Source: Olleya marilimosa CAM030
GTDB taxonomy: Bacteria; Bacteroidota; Bacteroidia; Flavobacteriales; Flavobacteriaceae
Direction of reading: 5' to 3'
Length of the DNA: 64,000 bases
NCBI RefSeq assembly: GCF_000518485.1
Contig: NZ_JADR01000006.1
Coordinates: forward strand, 124,001-188,000
Part shown: positions 17,515 to 26,325 of the stretch, piece after piece
Position numbering within the stretch: position 1 is the stretch's first letter
Layout of the letters: every line of letters starts with the position of its first letter
The notes under the pieces: model-generated
Database searches by the model: none
Seen by the model: only the letters and a program-made list of their open reading frames with translations
Told to the model about the DNA's origin: nothing
Program-made: the position numbers and the translations under genes

Positions 17515-18888
17515 TTATAATTTAATTTTAATCACTTCATTTAATGTTGGACAATAACTATCCCAACCATATGTGTCTTTTAGTTTAATATGAAATGCTT
17601 GTTGTGCAGTTGCCTCTCCATGGATTAAATAAATTGCTTTTGGAGTATTTTTAATAGCACCTAGCCAATCCAATAAACCTGATTGATCTGCATGCGCAGA
17701 TAAGCTATCAATATGTTTTACTTTAGCCTTGACAGGATAATATTTACCGTAAAATTTAACTTCGTGTGTGCCTTCTTTTAATAAGCGTCCTCTAGTACCT
17801 TCTGCTTGGTAACCTACCAGTAAAATGGTTGTCGTGTCATGGTCTATTAATTGTTGCAAGTAGGTTAATACGCGTCCACCTGTTACCATTCCACTTCCTG
17901 CTATAATTATTTTAGAACGAGGATCGTCAATGGTTTTCCAAGTGTCTGCATAAGAGGTAATTATATTAATATGCTTACACATTGCGTCATAGTCTGTTGC
18001 GGACAATTTATGCCACTTTGGAAACTTATTAAAAACTTCTAATACATTATTGCCCATTGGACTATCTACAAATATTGGGATATTTGGAATTTGATTTTTT
18101 TGATATAATTTAAATAGAATAAACATTAACGTTTGTAAACGCTCCACTGCAAAACTTGGGATGATTAAATTACCTCTATCATTTATGGTTTGTTTTATTA
18201 TTGCAGCTAGCTTAGCTTCAATATCTTCTTTAGGGTGTAATTTGTCTCCATAAGTGCTTTCTACAAATAAATAGTCTGCACTATCTGGACGTTTTGGGTC
18301 GTTAAGTAAATAGTCATTTGTTCTACCTATATCTCCAGAAAAAACAAAACGTTTTCCTTCAATATCCAATTCTATAAAAGTGGAACCTATTATATGTCCA
18401 TTGTAATTAAACCTATAAGAGATGTGGTTATTTAAAACAATCCATTTGTCTTGAGTTTGCACTTCAAATTTAGCAACAATTTGTTCGACCTCTTTTTGTG
18501 TGTAAAAGGGTAAAGCAGGTTGGTGTTTGGAGTAATGTTCTTTATTGGCTTTTTTAGCTTCTTCTTCGTTAATTTTAGCACTATCTTTTAAAATAATTTC
18601 GGCTATAGCCAGTGTTGGAGCAGTGCCAATTATAGTGCCTTTAAACCCTTGTTTAATTAATCTAGGTAAATAACCTACGTGATCTAAATGTCCATGCGTT
18701 AATAGTATGGTTTGTATGGAAGCCACATTTATTGGCAATGCCTGCCAATTTAAAAGTCTTAAATCTTTTAAGCCTTGAAACAATCCACAGTCTATTAATA
18801 TTGAAGTGTCAAAAGCTTCAATTAAATATTTAGAGCCTGTAACGGTTTTTGCACCTCCTAAAAAGGTAATATTAACATGAGTATTCAT
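17515..18888 (-). CDS. MBL-fold beta-CASP nuclease (CPSF73-like)
   Basis: A 457-residue metallo-beta-lactamase-fold RNase-type protein. The metal motif H-x-H-x-D-H appears in L-T-H-G-H-L-D-H, with the later S-G-D-I-G-R strand. Beta-CASP motifs follow: an S-T-Y-G-D acidic site, the G-S-G-M-V-T-G-G-R loop, and S-A-H-A-D near the C-terminus. RNA cleavage or exonuclease action is the family role; the target here is unknown. It is the third gene of a minus-strand operon with a universal stress protein and an ATP-cone/nuclease protein (4 bp gap), all behind a degenerate box A. Confidence 0.88.
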   Translation of the reverse strand: MNTHVNITFLGGAKTVTGSKYLIEAFDTSILIDCGLFQGLKDLRLLNWQALPINVASIQTILLTHGHLDHVGYLPRLIKQGFKGTIIGTAPTLAIAEIILKDSAKINEEEAKKANKEHYSKHQPALPFYTQKEVEQIVAKFEVQTQDKWIVLNNHISYRFNYNGHIIGSTFIELDIEGKRFVFSGDIGRTNDYLLNDPKRPDSADYLFVESTYGDKLHPKEDIEAKLAAIIKQTINDRGNLIIPSFAVERLQTLMFILFKLYQKNQIPNIPIFVDSPMGNNVLEVFNKFPKWHKLSATDYDAMCKHINIITSYADTWKTIDDPRSKIIIAGSGMVTGGRVLTYLQQLIDHDTTTILLVGYQAEGTRGRLLKEGTHEVKFYGKYYPVKAKVKHIDSLSAHADQSGLLDWLGAIKNTPKAIYLIHGEATAQQAFHIKLKDTYGWDSYCPTLNEVIKIKL

Positions 18889-18892
18889 AGCT

Positions 18893-19738
18893 TTATTTGG
18901 TGTTACACAATAATTTAATTTCGTTTAAAATTCTTTTTTTACGTATTGCAGATACACCTAAATGATCTAAATAAAAGGTATCATTTAATAAATCTTTACA
19001 AAGCACGACCTCTCTGTTTAATAAAAATTGTTTTTCTCTTTTAGTCAATAATGTAGAGGTTGTAATTGGATAAAGTTTTAATTGATCAATACGCTCCTTT
19101 AGACCATTATTTAAAGGATAATCCCAACTTAATAAGTATAAACCAATACAATTACCATATGTTTTGGCATCCTCTGTAAATCTTGTGTTAGTGACGACCC
19201 AACCTTGTGTCATGTTTGTTTTAGAATGATAGGTCGTGTTCCAATTAAGTTGAATGTCCTGAAACCTAGATTGGATATACAATGGTATTTTTACATTACA
19301 ATTTAAACCAGCCTCACTATGAAACTTACACTCGACAAGAACAGTATTATTACTTTTTGTTGCTAGTACGTCTACTTCGTGCTTTACACATCTTCCGTTT
19401 ATAATCTCGCCAACTCTTGTCTGATATCCTGAGGCTTCTAAAATAGCAGCAACGTAACGCTCAAACGGAAATCCTGTAGGGCCTAATTCGTAAATTGCTT
19501 TTTTTAACTTGTATTTAGACGCTAAGTGACTTTTAGTAGCTTTTAGCATAGCAAACGCACGATTGTAGATTTCTTTAGTAGAAATCCCTTGGAATAACTC
19601 GTCCCTAACATTAGTCGTAATTTTTTCCGCTAAGGCTCTATCTGCTCCAGATTTTATTAAGGAGTTTTTAAGTTTTTCAACTGAAAATTTAACCTGCTCT
19701 CCTGATGATTTTTTGATGTAAAGGTCATTAGTTATCAT
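18893..19738 (-). CDS. ATP-cone plus PD-(D/E)XK nuclease-like protein
   Basis: A 281-residue protein. Residues 1-95 form an ATP-cone domain (starts I-K-K-S-S-G-E-Q-V, ends near K-K-A-I-Y-E-L), the nucleotide-sensing module known from ribonucleotide reductases and NrdR. Residues about 100-190 resemble the Mrr/restriction-endonuclease fold, with H-E-V-D-V-L followed by L-V-E-C-K-F, which gives the D...E-x-K catalytic set. The C-terminal 90 residues are helical and may bind DNA. It lies between usp and beta-CASP genes with 3-4 bp gaps. A nucleotide-gated DNA or RNA nuclease is an inference; no methylase partner is present, so classical restriction is unlikely. Confidence 0.75.
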   Translation of the reverse strand: MITNDLYIKKSSGEQVKFSVEKLKNSLIKSGADRALAEKITTNVRDELFQGISTKEIYNRAFAMLKATKSHLASKYKLKKAIYELGPTGFPFERYVAAILEASGYQTRVGEIINGRCVKHEVDVLATKSNNTVLVECKFHSEAGLNCNVKIPLYIQSRFQDIQLNWNTTYHSKTNMTQGWVVTNTRFTEDAKTYGNCIGLYLLSWDYPLNNGLKERIDQLKLYPITTSTLLTKREKQFLLNREVVLCKDLLNDTFYLDHLGVSAIRKKRILNEIKLLCNTK

Positions 19739-19741
19739 AAT

Positions 19742-20575
19742 TTATTGATTATCTGGAATTACTAAAAATGGAACAGTAGGATTAAAGCCTATTTTTTTTA
19801 TTACAGGTTCATTTAATAAGCGTTCCATTATGCTATGTTTATAATTAACCATAATTAGTAAATCAATATCTAGATCATTGATAAATGTATTAATGATTTC
19901 TGCTTTTTTATTATAGTTTGGCACAGAATGGTAATGCGTTTTAAAACCTTGGAGTCCCTTTTTTAAAATGGATAAATTGTATTGTTGTAAAGGAGCCAAA
20001 TTATCATTAACCTGAATATTGATAACTCTTAGCGTAGCATTATTATCATATGTAAAGTCGTTTATAGTTTTAATCTCTTGATCTGTATAAAACCTATTTA
20101 AATCTGTAGAAAAAACGATTTGTTTTATAGGTTTATAATCATATTGATCTGGTACAATTAACGTTGGACACACTTTAATAGTGTTAACCAATCGTGTTGT
20201 ATTACTACCAAAAAACAGCTGTTTATTTATAGAAACTCCTTTTGTACCCATAATAATTAAGTCTATTGGGTTTTCTGCAATATGTGCTTTGACAGCGACT
20301 TGTAAATCTATTAATTTTAATACAGTCTTAAAGCTGTGATTAGCATTTGCATCACTAGATTCTATTTGGTCCTTAACCTCTTTTAATTGTCGTTTACACT
20401 GCTGTATGGTGTTTTTTAAATACACATCTGACAAATTGGATAGGGAAGATGGTGTTAATGGATTAGCATGTAATATGTAAAATGTACAAACCTCATATTT
20501 ATACAATTTTACAGCATATACTAAAGCACTCCATGCATTATCAGAAAAATCAGTAGGTAGTAAGATATGTTTCAT
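19742..20575 (-). CDS. Universal stress protein, tandem UspA domains
   Basis: A 277-residue protein with two Usp domains. The first has the ATP-binding pattern M-G-T-K-G ... F-F-G-S-N. The second lacks the glycine-rich loop. It is first in the operon with the ATP-cone/nuclease and beta-CASP genes, with only 3 bp to the next. A degenerate box A promoter lies upstream, which suggests low-oxygen induction. Confidence 0.88.
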   Translation of the reverse strand: MKHILLPTDFSDNAWSALVYAVKLYKYEVCTFYILHANPLTPSSLSNLSDVYLKNTIQQCKRQLKEVKDQIESSDANANHSFKTVLKLIDLQVAVKAHIAENPIDLIIMGTKGVSINKQLFFGSNTTRLVNTIKVCPTLIVPDQYDYKPIKQIVFSTDLNRFYTDQEIKTINDFTYDNNATLRVINIQVNDNLAPLQQYNLSILKKGLQGFKTHYHSVPNYNKKAEIINTFINDLDIDLLIMVNYKHSIMERLLNEPVIKKIGFNPTVPFLVIPDNQ

Positions 20576-20597
20576 ATCCTTAAGTTTTAGGTTTACT

Positions 20598-20641
20598 TAA
20601 AGATATTCGAAATAAATGTTATTTGATATGATATATATTAG
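20598..20641 (-). promoter_or_regulatory. Degenerate box A plus -7 element for the usp operon
   Basis: ATGATATATATTAG at 20628-20641 keeps one perfect half-site; the other is poor. The -7 element TATCTTTA (20605-20598 on minus) lies at exactly 36.5 bp from its centre, and this spacing is the main reason to call it. Confidence 0.5.
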
Positions 20642-20647
20642 TTTTAT

Positions 20648-20687
20648 AAAAAAGGGGATTAAAATGATAGTTCATTTTAATCCCCTT
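20648..20687 (-). terminator. Strong intrinsic terminator after usp 20712-21548
   Basis: A perfect 16-bp inverted repeat (AAGGGGATTAAAATGA at 20652-20667 and its complement at 20672-20687) with a 4-nt loop, followed on the minus strand by a T run. It isolates the usp gene from the next minus-strand operon. Confidence 0.9.
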
Positions 20688-20711
20688 AATAACTAACTAT
20701 CAAAAGTTTAC

Positions 20712-21548
20712 TTATTTAATTCTGAAGGTTACCACAGGTAATGCTGCGTGGTTTGCGATATCTTCAGAGATACTTCCGGCTAAAAAATGTGTAAATCCAG
20801 TACGACCATGAGTGGCAACAGCTATAGCGTCTGCACCAGAAACATTTGCATAATTTAATACACCTTTTTCTACTGAATAATCTGAGATAAACTGTACTTC
20901 TGATAATTTATCTAAATTACCATCTGCTTTTTGTAAAAAGTTAGCAACCGTTTTTTCCATTTCAGAGGTACTGCTAAAGTTATCTCCTGGAGTATTAATA
21001 TATACTAAATGTAAGTTAGAGCCTAAAGTTTCAAATAATTTAGACGCGTTTAAATACGGAGTGACTGTTGCTTCAGAAAAATCTGAAGCAAAGACAACAT
21101 TATCAAAACTTAATGTTGTCGGTTTGTTTTTAACAACAAGAACTGGGATTTCTGCGTGACGTACTACTTTTTCAGTATTAGAACCAACAAAAATTTCTTT
21201 TAAACCACTGCTTCCGTGTGATCCCATAACTATTAAATCCACATTATGCTCTTTTGCAACATCATTAACTTCGCTAAAAACTTTAAAGTGTTTTACTATA
21301 GGTGTAACTTTTACATCTTTTAAAAAGTCTAAATCTAAAAACTCATTAAAACGATTTTCTGCTAATTTTAAAAAGAAAATAGTTTCTGATTGGATATCTG
21401 CTTCACCTTGAGTTAATATAGTTTCAGACATTTCTAGCATATGTAATGCAAATATTTCTGCATTATATTTTTTGGCCAATATTGCAGCAGATTCTAAAGC
21501 ATATTTTGAATGATCAGAAAAGTCTACTGGTACAATTATTTTTTTCAT
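20712..21548 (-). CDS. Universal stress protein, tandem UspA domains
   Basis: A 278-residue cytoplasmic protein with two well-kept Usp domains. Both have the nucleotide loop: M-G-S-H-G-S-S-G ... G-S-N in the first and A-T-H-G-R-T-G ... G-S-I in the second. It is a single gene with its own terminator. A -7-like TAACTTTA (21588-21581) lies upstream on the minus strand, but no box A or B is found 36.5 bp further on, unlike at neighbouring genes. Confidence 0.9.
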   Translation of the reverse strand: MKKIIVPVDFSDHSKYALESAAILAKKYNAEIFALHMLEMSETILTQGEADIQSETIFFLKLAENRFNEFLDLDFLKDVKVTPIVKHFKVFSEVNDVAKEHNVDLIVMGSHGSSGLKEIFVGSNTEKVVRHAEIPVLVVKNKPTTLSFDNVVFASDFSEATVTPYLNASKLFETLGSNLHLVYINTPGDNFSSTSEMEKTVANFLQKADGNLDKLSEVQFISDYSVEKGVLNYANVSGADAIAVATHGRTGFTHFLAGSISEDIANHAALPVVTFRIK

Positions 21549-21634
21549 GTTGTAAGTTTTTATGGTTGTGTTTTATGTTTTAAAGTTACCCATTGTATGG
21601 ATAAATAGCGACCTTTTATAAATTAATTAACAAT

Positions 21635-22999
21635 CTAAATGGTCATTGAAAATAGTTGGGTTTCTGGTTTGTTTCGCTGTAAAAGCAAATCAAAAGCCAT
21701 ACATATATTTCTAACAAAGGGTTTTCCTTTTTCGGTAATAAATATTTGATTTAATTCTATATTAAGTAACCCATCGTCCTGCATTTCTTTTAGTTTTATA
21801 AGGACCTCTGGAATATCTTCAAAATATAAATTATTTGCCATCCAATTAGTTTTAAAATGACACATTAAGTTTAAAATATGCTGCCTAATAATTAAATCTT
21901 CAGGCGATAATATGTGTCCTCTAAAAACAGGAATACTGTTATTTTCTAATAAATGATAATATTCCTCAATACCTTTTACATTTTGTGCAAAAGCATACCA
22001 GCTATCACTAATGGATGACACGCCTAACCCTATCATAACTTTGGTTTTAGAGGCAGTATAACCCATAAAATTACGATGCATAGTCTCTGATTGGCTTGCT
22101 TTGTATAAAGCATCTGTTTTAAGTGCAAAATGATCCATACCAATATCATAATAACCAGCTTGTGCCAATAATTTTTTACCTAGTTGATATTGATTTTGTT
22201 TTATACTTGGTGTTGGTAAATCACTGTCTTTGTAGCCTCTTTGTCCATTTCCTTTTATCCAAGGGACGTGAGCGTAACTGTAAAAAGCAATACGATCTGG
22301 TAATAATTGCTTAGTTTTTTTTATGGTATCTTCTACATGCGCTTCGGTTTGAAAAGGTAAACCAAAAATAATGTCGTGACCTATAGATGTGTAACCAATA
22401 GTTCTGGCTAATTCTGTTACATTTTTAACGTTTTCAAATGGTTGAAATCTGTGTATTGCTTTTTGAACAATAGGGTTGTAGTCCTGTACACCAAAGCTAA
22501 CACGTCTAAATCCTAAATCAAATAAGGTTTGTAAATGAGTTTTTGTGGTGTTGTTAGGATGACCTTCAAAACTAAACTCGTAGTCCTCTGCTAGTTTAGC
22601 TTTGTATTTTATACCATTGATTAAAATTTTTAAATTTTCAGAATCAAAAAAGGTTGGTGTTCCACCACCAAGATGTAACTCTTTAATTACAGGTTTTTCG
22701 CCTAATAAATCACAGTATAACTGCCATTCTTTTAAGACAGCATTTATGTAAGGTAGCTCGACATCATGACGTTTGGTAATACGTTTATTGCAACCACAAA
22801 ACGTGCAAAGACTTTCGCAAAAAGGTAAGTGAATGTATAAGCTAATACCTTCAGTACTGTTACTTTCATCAAAAGCTTTTTTAAGACTTTGTTTCCATTG
22901 TTTTAAAGAAAAAGTATCTAAATCCCAATATGGTACAGTAGGATAACTAGTATATCTAGGTCCAGCAACATTATATTTATTAACTAAAGACAAGCACAT
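21635..22999 (-). CDS. hemN: Oxygen-independent coproporphyrinogen III dehydrogenase
   Basis: Radical-SAM enzyme that makes protoporphyrinogen IX from coproporphyrinogen III without oxygen, in cytoplasmic haem synthesis. The 454-residue protein has the HemN N-terminus with P-R-Y-T-S-Y-P-T, the cluster motif C61-x3-C65-x2-C68-G-C70, and the G-G-G-T-P SAM-binding loop. The C-terminal HemN domain is complete. Its perfect box A promoter fits the FNR-type control of hemN known in other bacteria. Haem supply for the cbb3 oxidase is the obvious link. Confidence 0.95.
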   Translation of the reverse strand: MCLSLVNKYNVAGPRYTSYPTVPYWDLDTFSLKQWKQSLKKAFDESNSTEGISLYIHLPFCESLCTFCGCNKRITKRHDVELPYINAVLKEWQLYCDLLGEKPVIKELHLGGGTPTFFDSENLKILINGIKYKAKLAEDYEFSFEGHPNNTTKTHLQTLFDLGFRRVSFGVQDYNPIVQKAIHRFQPFENVKNVTELARTIGYTSIGHDIIFGLPFQTEAHVEDTIKKTKQLLPDRIAFYSYAHVPWIKGNGQRGYKDSDLPTPSIKQNQYQLGKKLLAQAGYYDIGMDHFALKTDALYKASQSETMHRNFMGYTASKTKVMIGLGVSSISDSWYAFAQNVKGIEEYYHLLENNSIPVFRGHILSPEDLIIRQHILNLMCHFKTNWMANNLYFEDIPEVLIKLKEMQDDGLLNIELNQIFITEKGKPFVRNICMAFDLLLQRNKPETQLFSMTI

Positions 23000-23019
23000 A
23001 TTTTAACTATTTGATAAGT

Positions 23020-23063
23020 CAAAGTTAATGGGCTTGTAGCTTTTAAAATATGACATATGTCAT
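23020..23063 (-). promoter_or_regulatory. Perfect box A plus -7 element for hemN
   Basis: ATGACATATGTCAT at 23050-23063 is a perfect 14-bp palindrome. The -7 element TAACTTTG occupies 23027-23020 on the minus strand; spacing is 36.5 bp. The leader to the hemN ATG is about 15 nt. Confidence 0.88.
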
Positions 23064-23084
23064 ACAGGTAGTAAAGCTTTAGTT

Positions 23085-23744
23085 TTAGTTTAGAATGTTG
23101 TAGATTTTACTATACTGTATGTCCTTAAAATGAGAAACAACTAGGTCTGCTTTACTATAATCTTGATTTTTAGAATGAAAACTATCAAAACCAATACAAT
23201 AACTTCCAGCAGCTTTTGCAGCTTTAATACCATTAGTTGAGTCTTCAATAACAATACAGTGATGCTGTAAATGACCAGCTAATTGTGCAGCTTTTTCAAA
23301 TATTTCGGGATGAGGTTTTGAGGCTTTTAAGTCTGCACCACTAATTTTAGCTTTAAAATATTGATCTAAATCAAAACGTTTAAAAACATTATTAATGGTT
23401 AGCATAGATGCAGAAGAAGCCAATACTAAGGTTAATCCATTATTGTAATAATCTTGAATAAGCTCCAAAACACCATCTATAAGCTGTAAACTAGGATCAC
23501 TATGAAAAAGATTTATAAATATATCACGTTTATATTGCACTAACTCTTCTGGAGAATTATCTAATTTAAAATGGTCACACATACGTTTGCAAACGTTTAT
23601 TGTAGATTGTCCAGTTGTAGATTCGTATAATTCATCCGATACTTCAATTTTAAAATAATCAAACATTTTAAAATAGGCTTTTTTGTGTAAAGGTTCGGTA
23701 TCCACAATAACACCATCCATATCAAATAATACTGCTTTTAACAT
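23085..23744 (-). CDS. HAD-family phosphatase (beta-phosphoglucomutase-like)
   Basis: A 219-residue HAD hydrolase with the nucleophile motif D8-M-D10-G-V-I-V-D-T-E, a helical cap of the type C1, the S/T motif (A-S-S-A-S), the lysine motif (K-P-H-P-E) and the acidic motif (I-E-D-S-T-N-G). This set marks sugar-phosphate phosphatases or phosphomutases. The substrate cannot be told. It is separated from hemN by the hemN promoter and seems to have its own start. Confidence 0.85.
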   Translation of the reverse strand: MLKAVLFDMDGVIVDTEPLHKKAYFKMFDYFKIEVSDELYESTTGQSTINVCKRMCDHFKLDNSPEELVQYKRDIFINLFHSDPSLQLIDGVLELIQDYYNNGLTLVLASSASMLTINNVFKRFDLDQYFKAKISGADLKASKPHPEIFEKAAQLAGHLQHHCIVIEDSTNGIKAAKAAGSYCIGFDSFHSKNQDYSKADLVVSHFKDIQYSKIYNILN

Positions 23745-23847
23745 AGGTTTTGTTTTTTAGCGAAGATACTTATTATGTCCTTTTTTTACCATAAATATAT
23801 TTTTTTGTCTATCATAATTCAATATTTTGCAGTAACAATTTTAAAAT

Positions 23848-24621
23848 ATGATTTATACAGTAGTTTTTATAATTTTAATAGGGTTTATAGTATATGCTTT
23901 TGTACTAATGAAGCCTAAACCTGTAAAACAAATTCCCAACCATTGGCATAATTTATTATTAGAAAATGTTTTGTTTTACAAAAGATTAACTCTGGCTAAT
24001 CAAAAGATATTTAGAAACCGAATAGCACTTTTTTTAGCAGAAATTAATATTGATGGTGTTAACACTACTATTGATGATCTGGATAAAATACTAATAGCAT
24101 CTAGTGCCATTATACCAGTTTTTGGGTTTAACCAATGGAGTTATAATAACTTATCAGGCATTATTGTTTATCCGGATAGCTTTAATAAGGATTTGCAATT
24201 TTCTGATATGGATAAAGACCGAAAAATTTTAGGGATGGTTGGTACTGGTCGTTATGAAAAACAAATGATTTTATCAAAAAAAGCCATCCGATTAGCCTTT
24301 AATAATAAAACTGATAAGCATAATACACCAGTCCATGAATTTGTACATTTACTAGATAAAATGGATGGAGAAACTGATGGTGTTCCAGAATATTTTTTAG
24401 GTAAAGAATTTATACAACCTTGGTTAGAATTAATGCATACTGAGATGGAAAGTATAAATAACGATACTTCCGATATTAGAAAATATGGAGGAACAAGTCA
24501 AGCCGAGTTTTTTGCAGTAGCTTCAGAGTATTTTTTTGAACGTCCTAAATTATTCAAACAAAAGCATCCAGAGTTATATAAGATGCTGTCGTTATGTTTT
24601 CAGCAACCAAAACAAAGTTAA
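23848..24621 (+). CDS. MtfA-like zinc peptidase with N-terminal membrane helix
   Basis: A 257-residue protein with one N-terminal membrane helix (about 3-22) and a domain of the M90/MtfA family. The zinc site is H163-E-F-V-H167 followed by L-L-D-K-M-D-G. MtfA in E. coli is a cytoplasmic metallopeptidase that interacts with the glucose regulator Mlc; here a membrane anchor is added and the partner is unknown. It precedes the Reg2 gene by 45 bp and may be read with it. Confidence 0.85.
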   Translation: MIYTVVFIILIGFIVYAFVLMKPKPVKQIPNHWHNLLLENVLFYKRLTLANQKIFRNRIALFLAEINIDGVNTTIDDLDKILIASSAIIPVFGFNQWSYNNLSGIIVYPDSFNKDLQFSDMDKDRKILGMVGTGRYEKQMILSKKAIRLAFNNKTDKHNTPVHEFVHLLDKMDGETDGVPEYFLGKEFIQPWLELMHTEMESINNDTSDIRKYGGTSQAEFFAVASEYFFERPKLFKQKHPELYKMLSLCFQQPKQS

Positions 24622-24638
24622 GTTAATCCTTTTTTGGT

Positions 24639-24646
24639 TAACTTTA
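24639..24646 (+). promoter_or_regulatory. Possible -7 element for Reg2
   Basis: TAACTTTA 21 bp before the Reg2 start codon. No box A or B lies at the regulator position, so Reg2 seems not to be controlled by either box. Confidence 0.35.
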
Positions 24647-24666
24647 CAATTGAAAAAAAATAGATT

Positions 24667-25299
24667 ATGCTAGAGCAGTTAAAACAACATTATGGTTATT
24701 TGTTTGAAGATGAGTTAATTCAAGAAATTAATAATGTTGGGACTTACAAAGATATTCCTGAAGGTTTTAAACTTATTGAAATTGGAGATTATATAAAGTC
24801 TATGCCACTTTTAGTTAGTGGAGCAATCAAGATTTTAAGAGAAGATGAAGATGGCGATGAGTTAATCCTTTATTTTATCGAGCAAGGAGACACTTGCGCA
24901 ATGACATTATCTTGTTGTTTAGGAAGCTCTAAAAGTGAAATTAGAGCCATAGCAGAAACAGATACTAAGTTAATTATGATACCAGTTGCCAAAATGGAAG
25001 AATGGCTAGGTAAATATAAGTCTTGGCAACAATTTGTGTTGCAAAGCTATCATAATCGTATGTCAGAGCTACTAGAAGCAATAGATACGATTGCATTTTT
25101 AAAAATGGACGAGCGTTTGTTTAAGTATTTAAAGGACAAAGCAATGGTTAATCATAACGAGGTTATCCATGTCACACACCAACAAATTGCTAGAGATTTA
25201 CATACCTCACGTGTCGTTATTTCAAGATTATTAAAAACACTTGAAATTGATGGAAAAATAGAACTTCATAGAAACAATATTAAGGTCTTGGACTTATAA
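24667..25299 (+). CDS. CRP/FNR-family regulator with cysteine cluster (Reg2)
   Basis: A 210-residue regulator with an N-terminal effector barrel (about 20-110), a dimer helix and a C-terminal winged helix-turn-helix. A cysteine cluster C77-A-M-T-L-S-C83-C84 lies in the barrel where other members bind a ligand, a plausible thiol or persulfide sensor (inference). The recognition helix reads S-R-V-V-I-S-R: Arg182 and Arg187 are kept, but Val183 replaces the Glu that reads TGA in CRP and FNR. A non-TGA site is therefore expected, which fits box B. A box B lies 1 bp after its stop codon, and most box B genes follow. Confidence 0.88.
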   Translation: MLEQLKQHYGYLFEDELIQEINNVGTYKDIPEGFKLIEIGDYIKSMPLLVSGAIKILREDEDGDELILYFIEQGDTCAMTLSCCLGSSKSEIRAIAETDTKLIMIPVAKMEEWLGKYKSWQQFVLQSYHNRMSELLEAIDTIAFLKMDERLFKYLKDKAMVNHNEVIHVTHQQIARDLHTSRVVISRLLKTLEIDGKIELHRNNIKVLDL

Positions 25300-25300
25300 G

Positions 25301-25345
25301 CGTAACAACTGTTACAAAGGGTGTCATATTTATATTTTAAGTTTG
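25301..25345 (+). promoter_or_regulatory. Box B plus -7 element for TauE/SafE gene
   Basis: CGTAACAACTGTTACA at 25301-25316 (centre 25308.5) and -7 element TAAGTTTG at 25338-25345; spacing 36.5 bp. It begins 1 bp after the Reg2 stop. Confidence 0.85.
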
Positions 25346-25362
25346 TATAAGATTAATAGATT

Positions 25363-26157
25363 ATGGATTTTATACAAGTAATAACATATATAGCAGCTTT
25401 TTTAATTGGTGCAGTTTTGGGATTAATAGGTGGTGGTGGATCTATTTTAACCGTTCCATTGTTAGTTTATTTTTTAGCCTATAATCCAGTTATAGCGACA
25501 GCATACTCATTGTTTGTTGTTGGATCCTCATCGCTAGTGGGTGTTATTCAAAAGCATCGCGAAGGATTAGTAGATTTTAAAACAGGTTTAGCGTTTTCAT
25601 TTCCATCCTTTATTGCTGTTTATATTTCTAGACGTTTTGTAGTACCAGCAATACCAGAAACTATAGTATCTATAGGTACATTTAGTTTGACCAAGGATAT
25701 GGCTATCATGATATTTTTTGCAATAATCATGTTTTTAGCAGCCTTTTCCATGATTAAAACTAAACAAAACACAAAAACAACTGCTACCTCACAACCTTAT
25801 TACAAGACATTTATGCAAGGTGTGGTAATTGGTATAATTACAGGATTAATTGGTGCAGGAGGAGGATTTTTATATGTTCCAGCACTAGTATTGTGGGCTG
25901 GATTAGACATGAAAAAAGCAGTAGGCACATCCCTAATTATAGTCGCAATAAACTCATTAATAGGGTTTTCAGGAGATATGCAAACCTTAGATATTGACTG
26001 GGTTTTCCTTTTATCCTTTACAGGTTTAACTATTTTTGGTATATTAATTGGAGGTTATTTTTCCAAATATATTTCTAGTAAAAAATTAAAAAAGAGCTTT
26101 GGTTGGTTTATATTAGTAATGTCCATTTATATTATATTAAAAGAGTTAGTTTTTTAA
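25363..26157 (+). CDS. TauE/SafE-family membrane transporter
   Basis: A 264-residue inner-membrane protein with about eight helices and the duplicated family motif, G-L-I-G-G-G-G-S near residue 20 and G-L-I-G-A-G-G-G near residue 165. Family members export sulfite or other organic sulfur anions. Its box B promoter and its place ahead of the persulfide dioxygenase gene point to sulfite or thiosulfate export after sulfide oxidation (inference). Confidence 0.85.
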   Translation: MDFIQVITYIAAFLIGAVLGLIGGGGSILTVPLLVYFLAYNPVIATAYSLFVVGSSSLVGVIQKHREGLVDFKTGLAFSFPSFIAVYISRRFVVPAIPETIVSIGTFSLTKDMAIMIFFAIIMFLAAFSMIKTKQNTKTTATSQPYYKTFMQGVVIGIITGLIGAGGGFLYVPALVLWAGLDMKKAVGTSLIIVAINSLIGFSGDMQTLDIDWVFLLSFTGLTIFGILIGGYFSKYISSKKLKKSFGWFILVMSIYIILKELVF

Positions 26158-26160
26158 TTA

Positions 26161-26205
26161 TGTAACTTAAGTTGCTGTAAAAATTTAAAAACATTAGTAA
26201 ATTTG
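26161..26205 (+). promoter_or_regulatory. Box B plus -7 element for MBL-rhodanese gene 1
   Basis: TGTAACTTAAGTTGCT at 26161-26176 (centre 26168.5), right half slightly degenerate, and -7 element TAAATTTG at 26198-26205; spacing 36.5 bp. The leader to the ATG at 26326 is about 115 nt and holds two related GC-rich stretches, GCCTTATGGCGAA and GCCCTAAAGGCGAA. Confidence 0.8.
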
Positions 26206-26325
26206 AAGAATTAAAAATGAATTTTTGCCTTATGGCGAATTTCTTTTAGTAAGAAAAATAGATTTAAAAGTGAACCGAGCCCTAAAGGCGAACACATTTT
26301 ACCAAAACATAAAATAGAATTGAAA

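Noticed and set aside
21581-21624. Box A in front of usp 20712-21548
   Set aside because: The -7-like element exists, but the 14-mer at the right distance has no palindromic match.
24602-24646. Possible box B in front of Reg2 itself
   Set aside because: A -7-like TAACTTTA is present, but the sequence at the regulator position does not resemble either palindrome.
26217-26249. Ten-codon frame in the leader of MBL-rhodanese gene 1
   Set aside because: Too short to support without conservation data; it may be a leader peptide, but chance is more likely.
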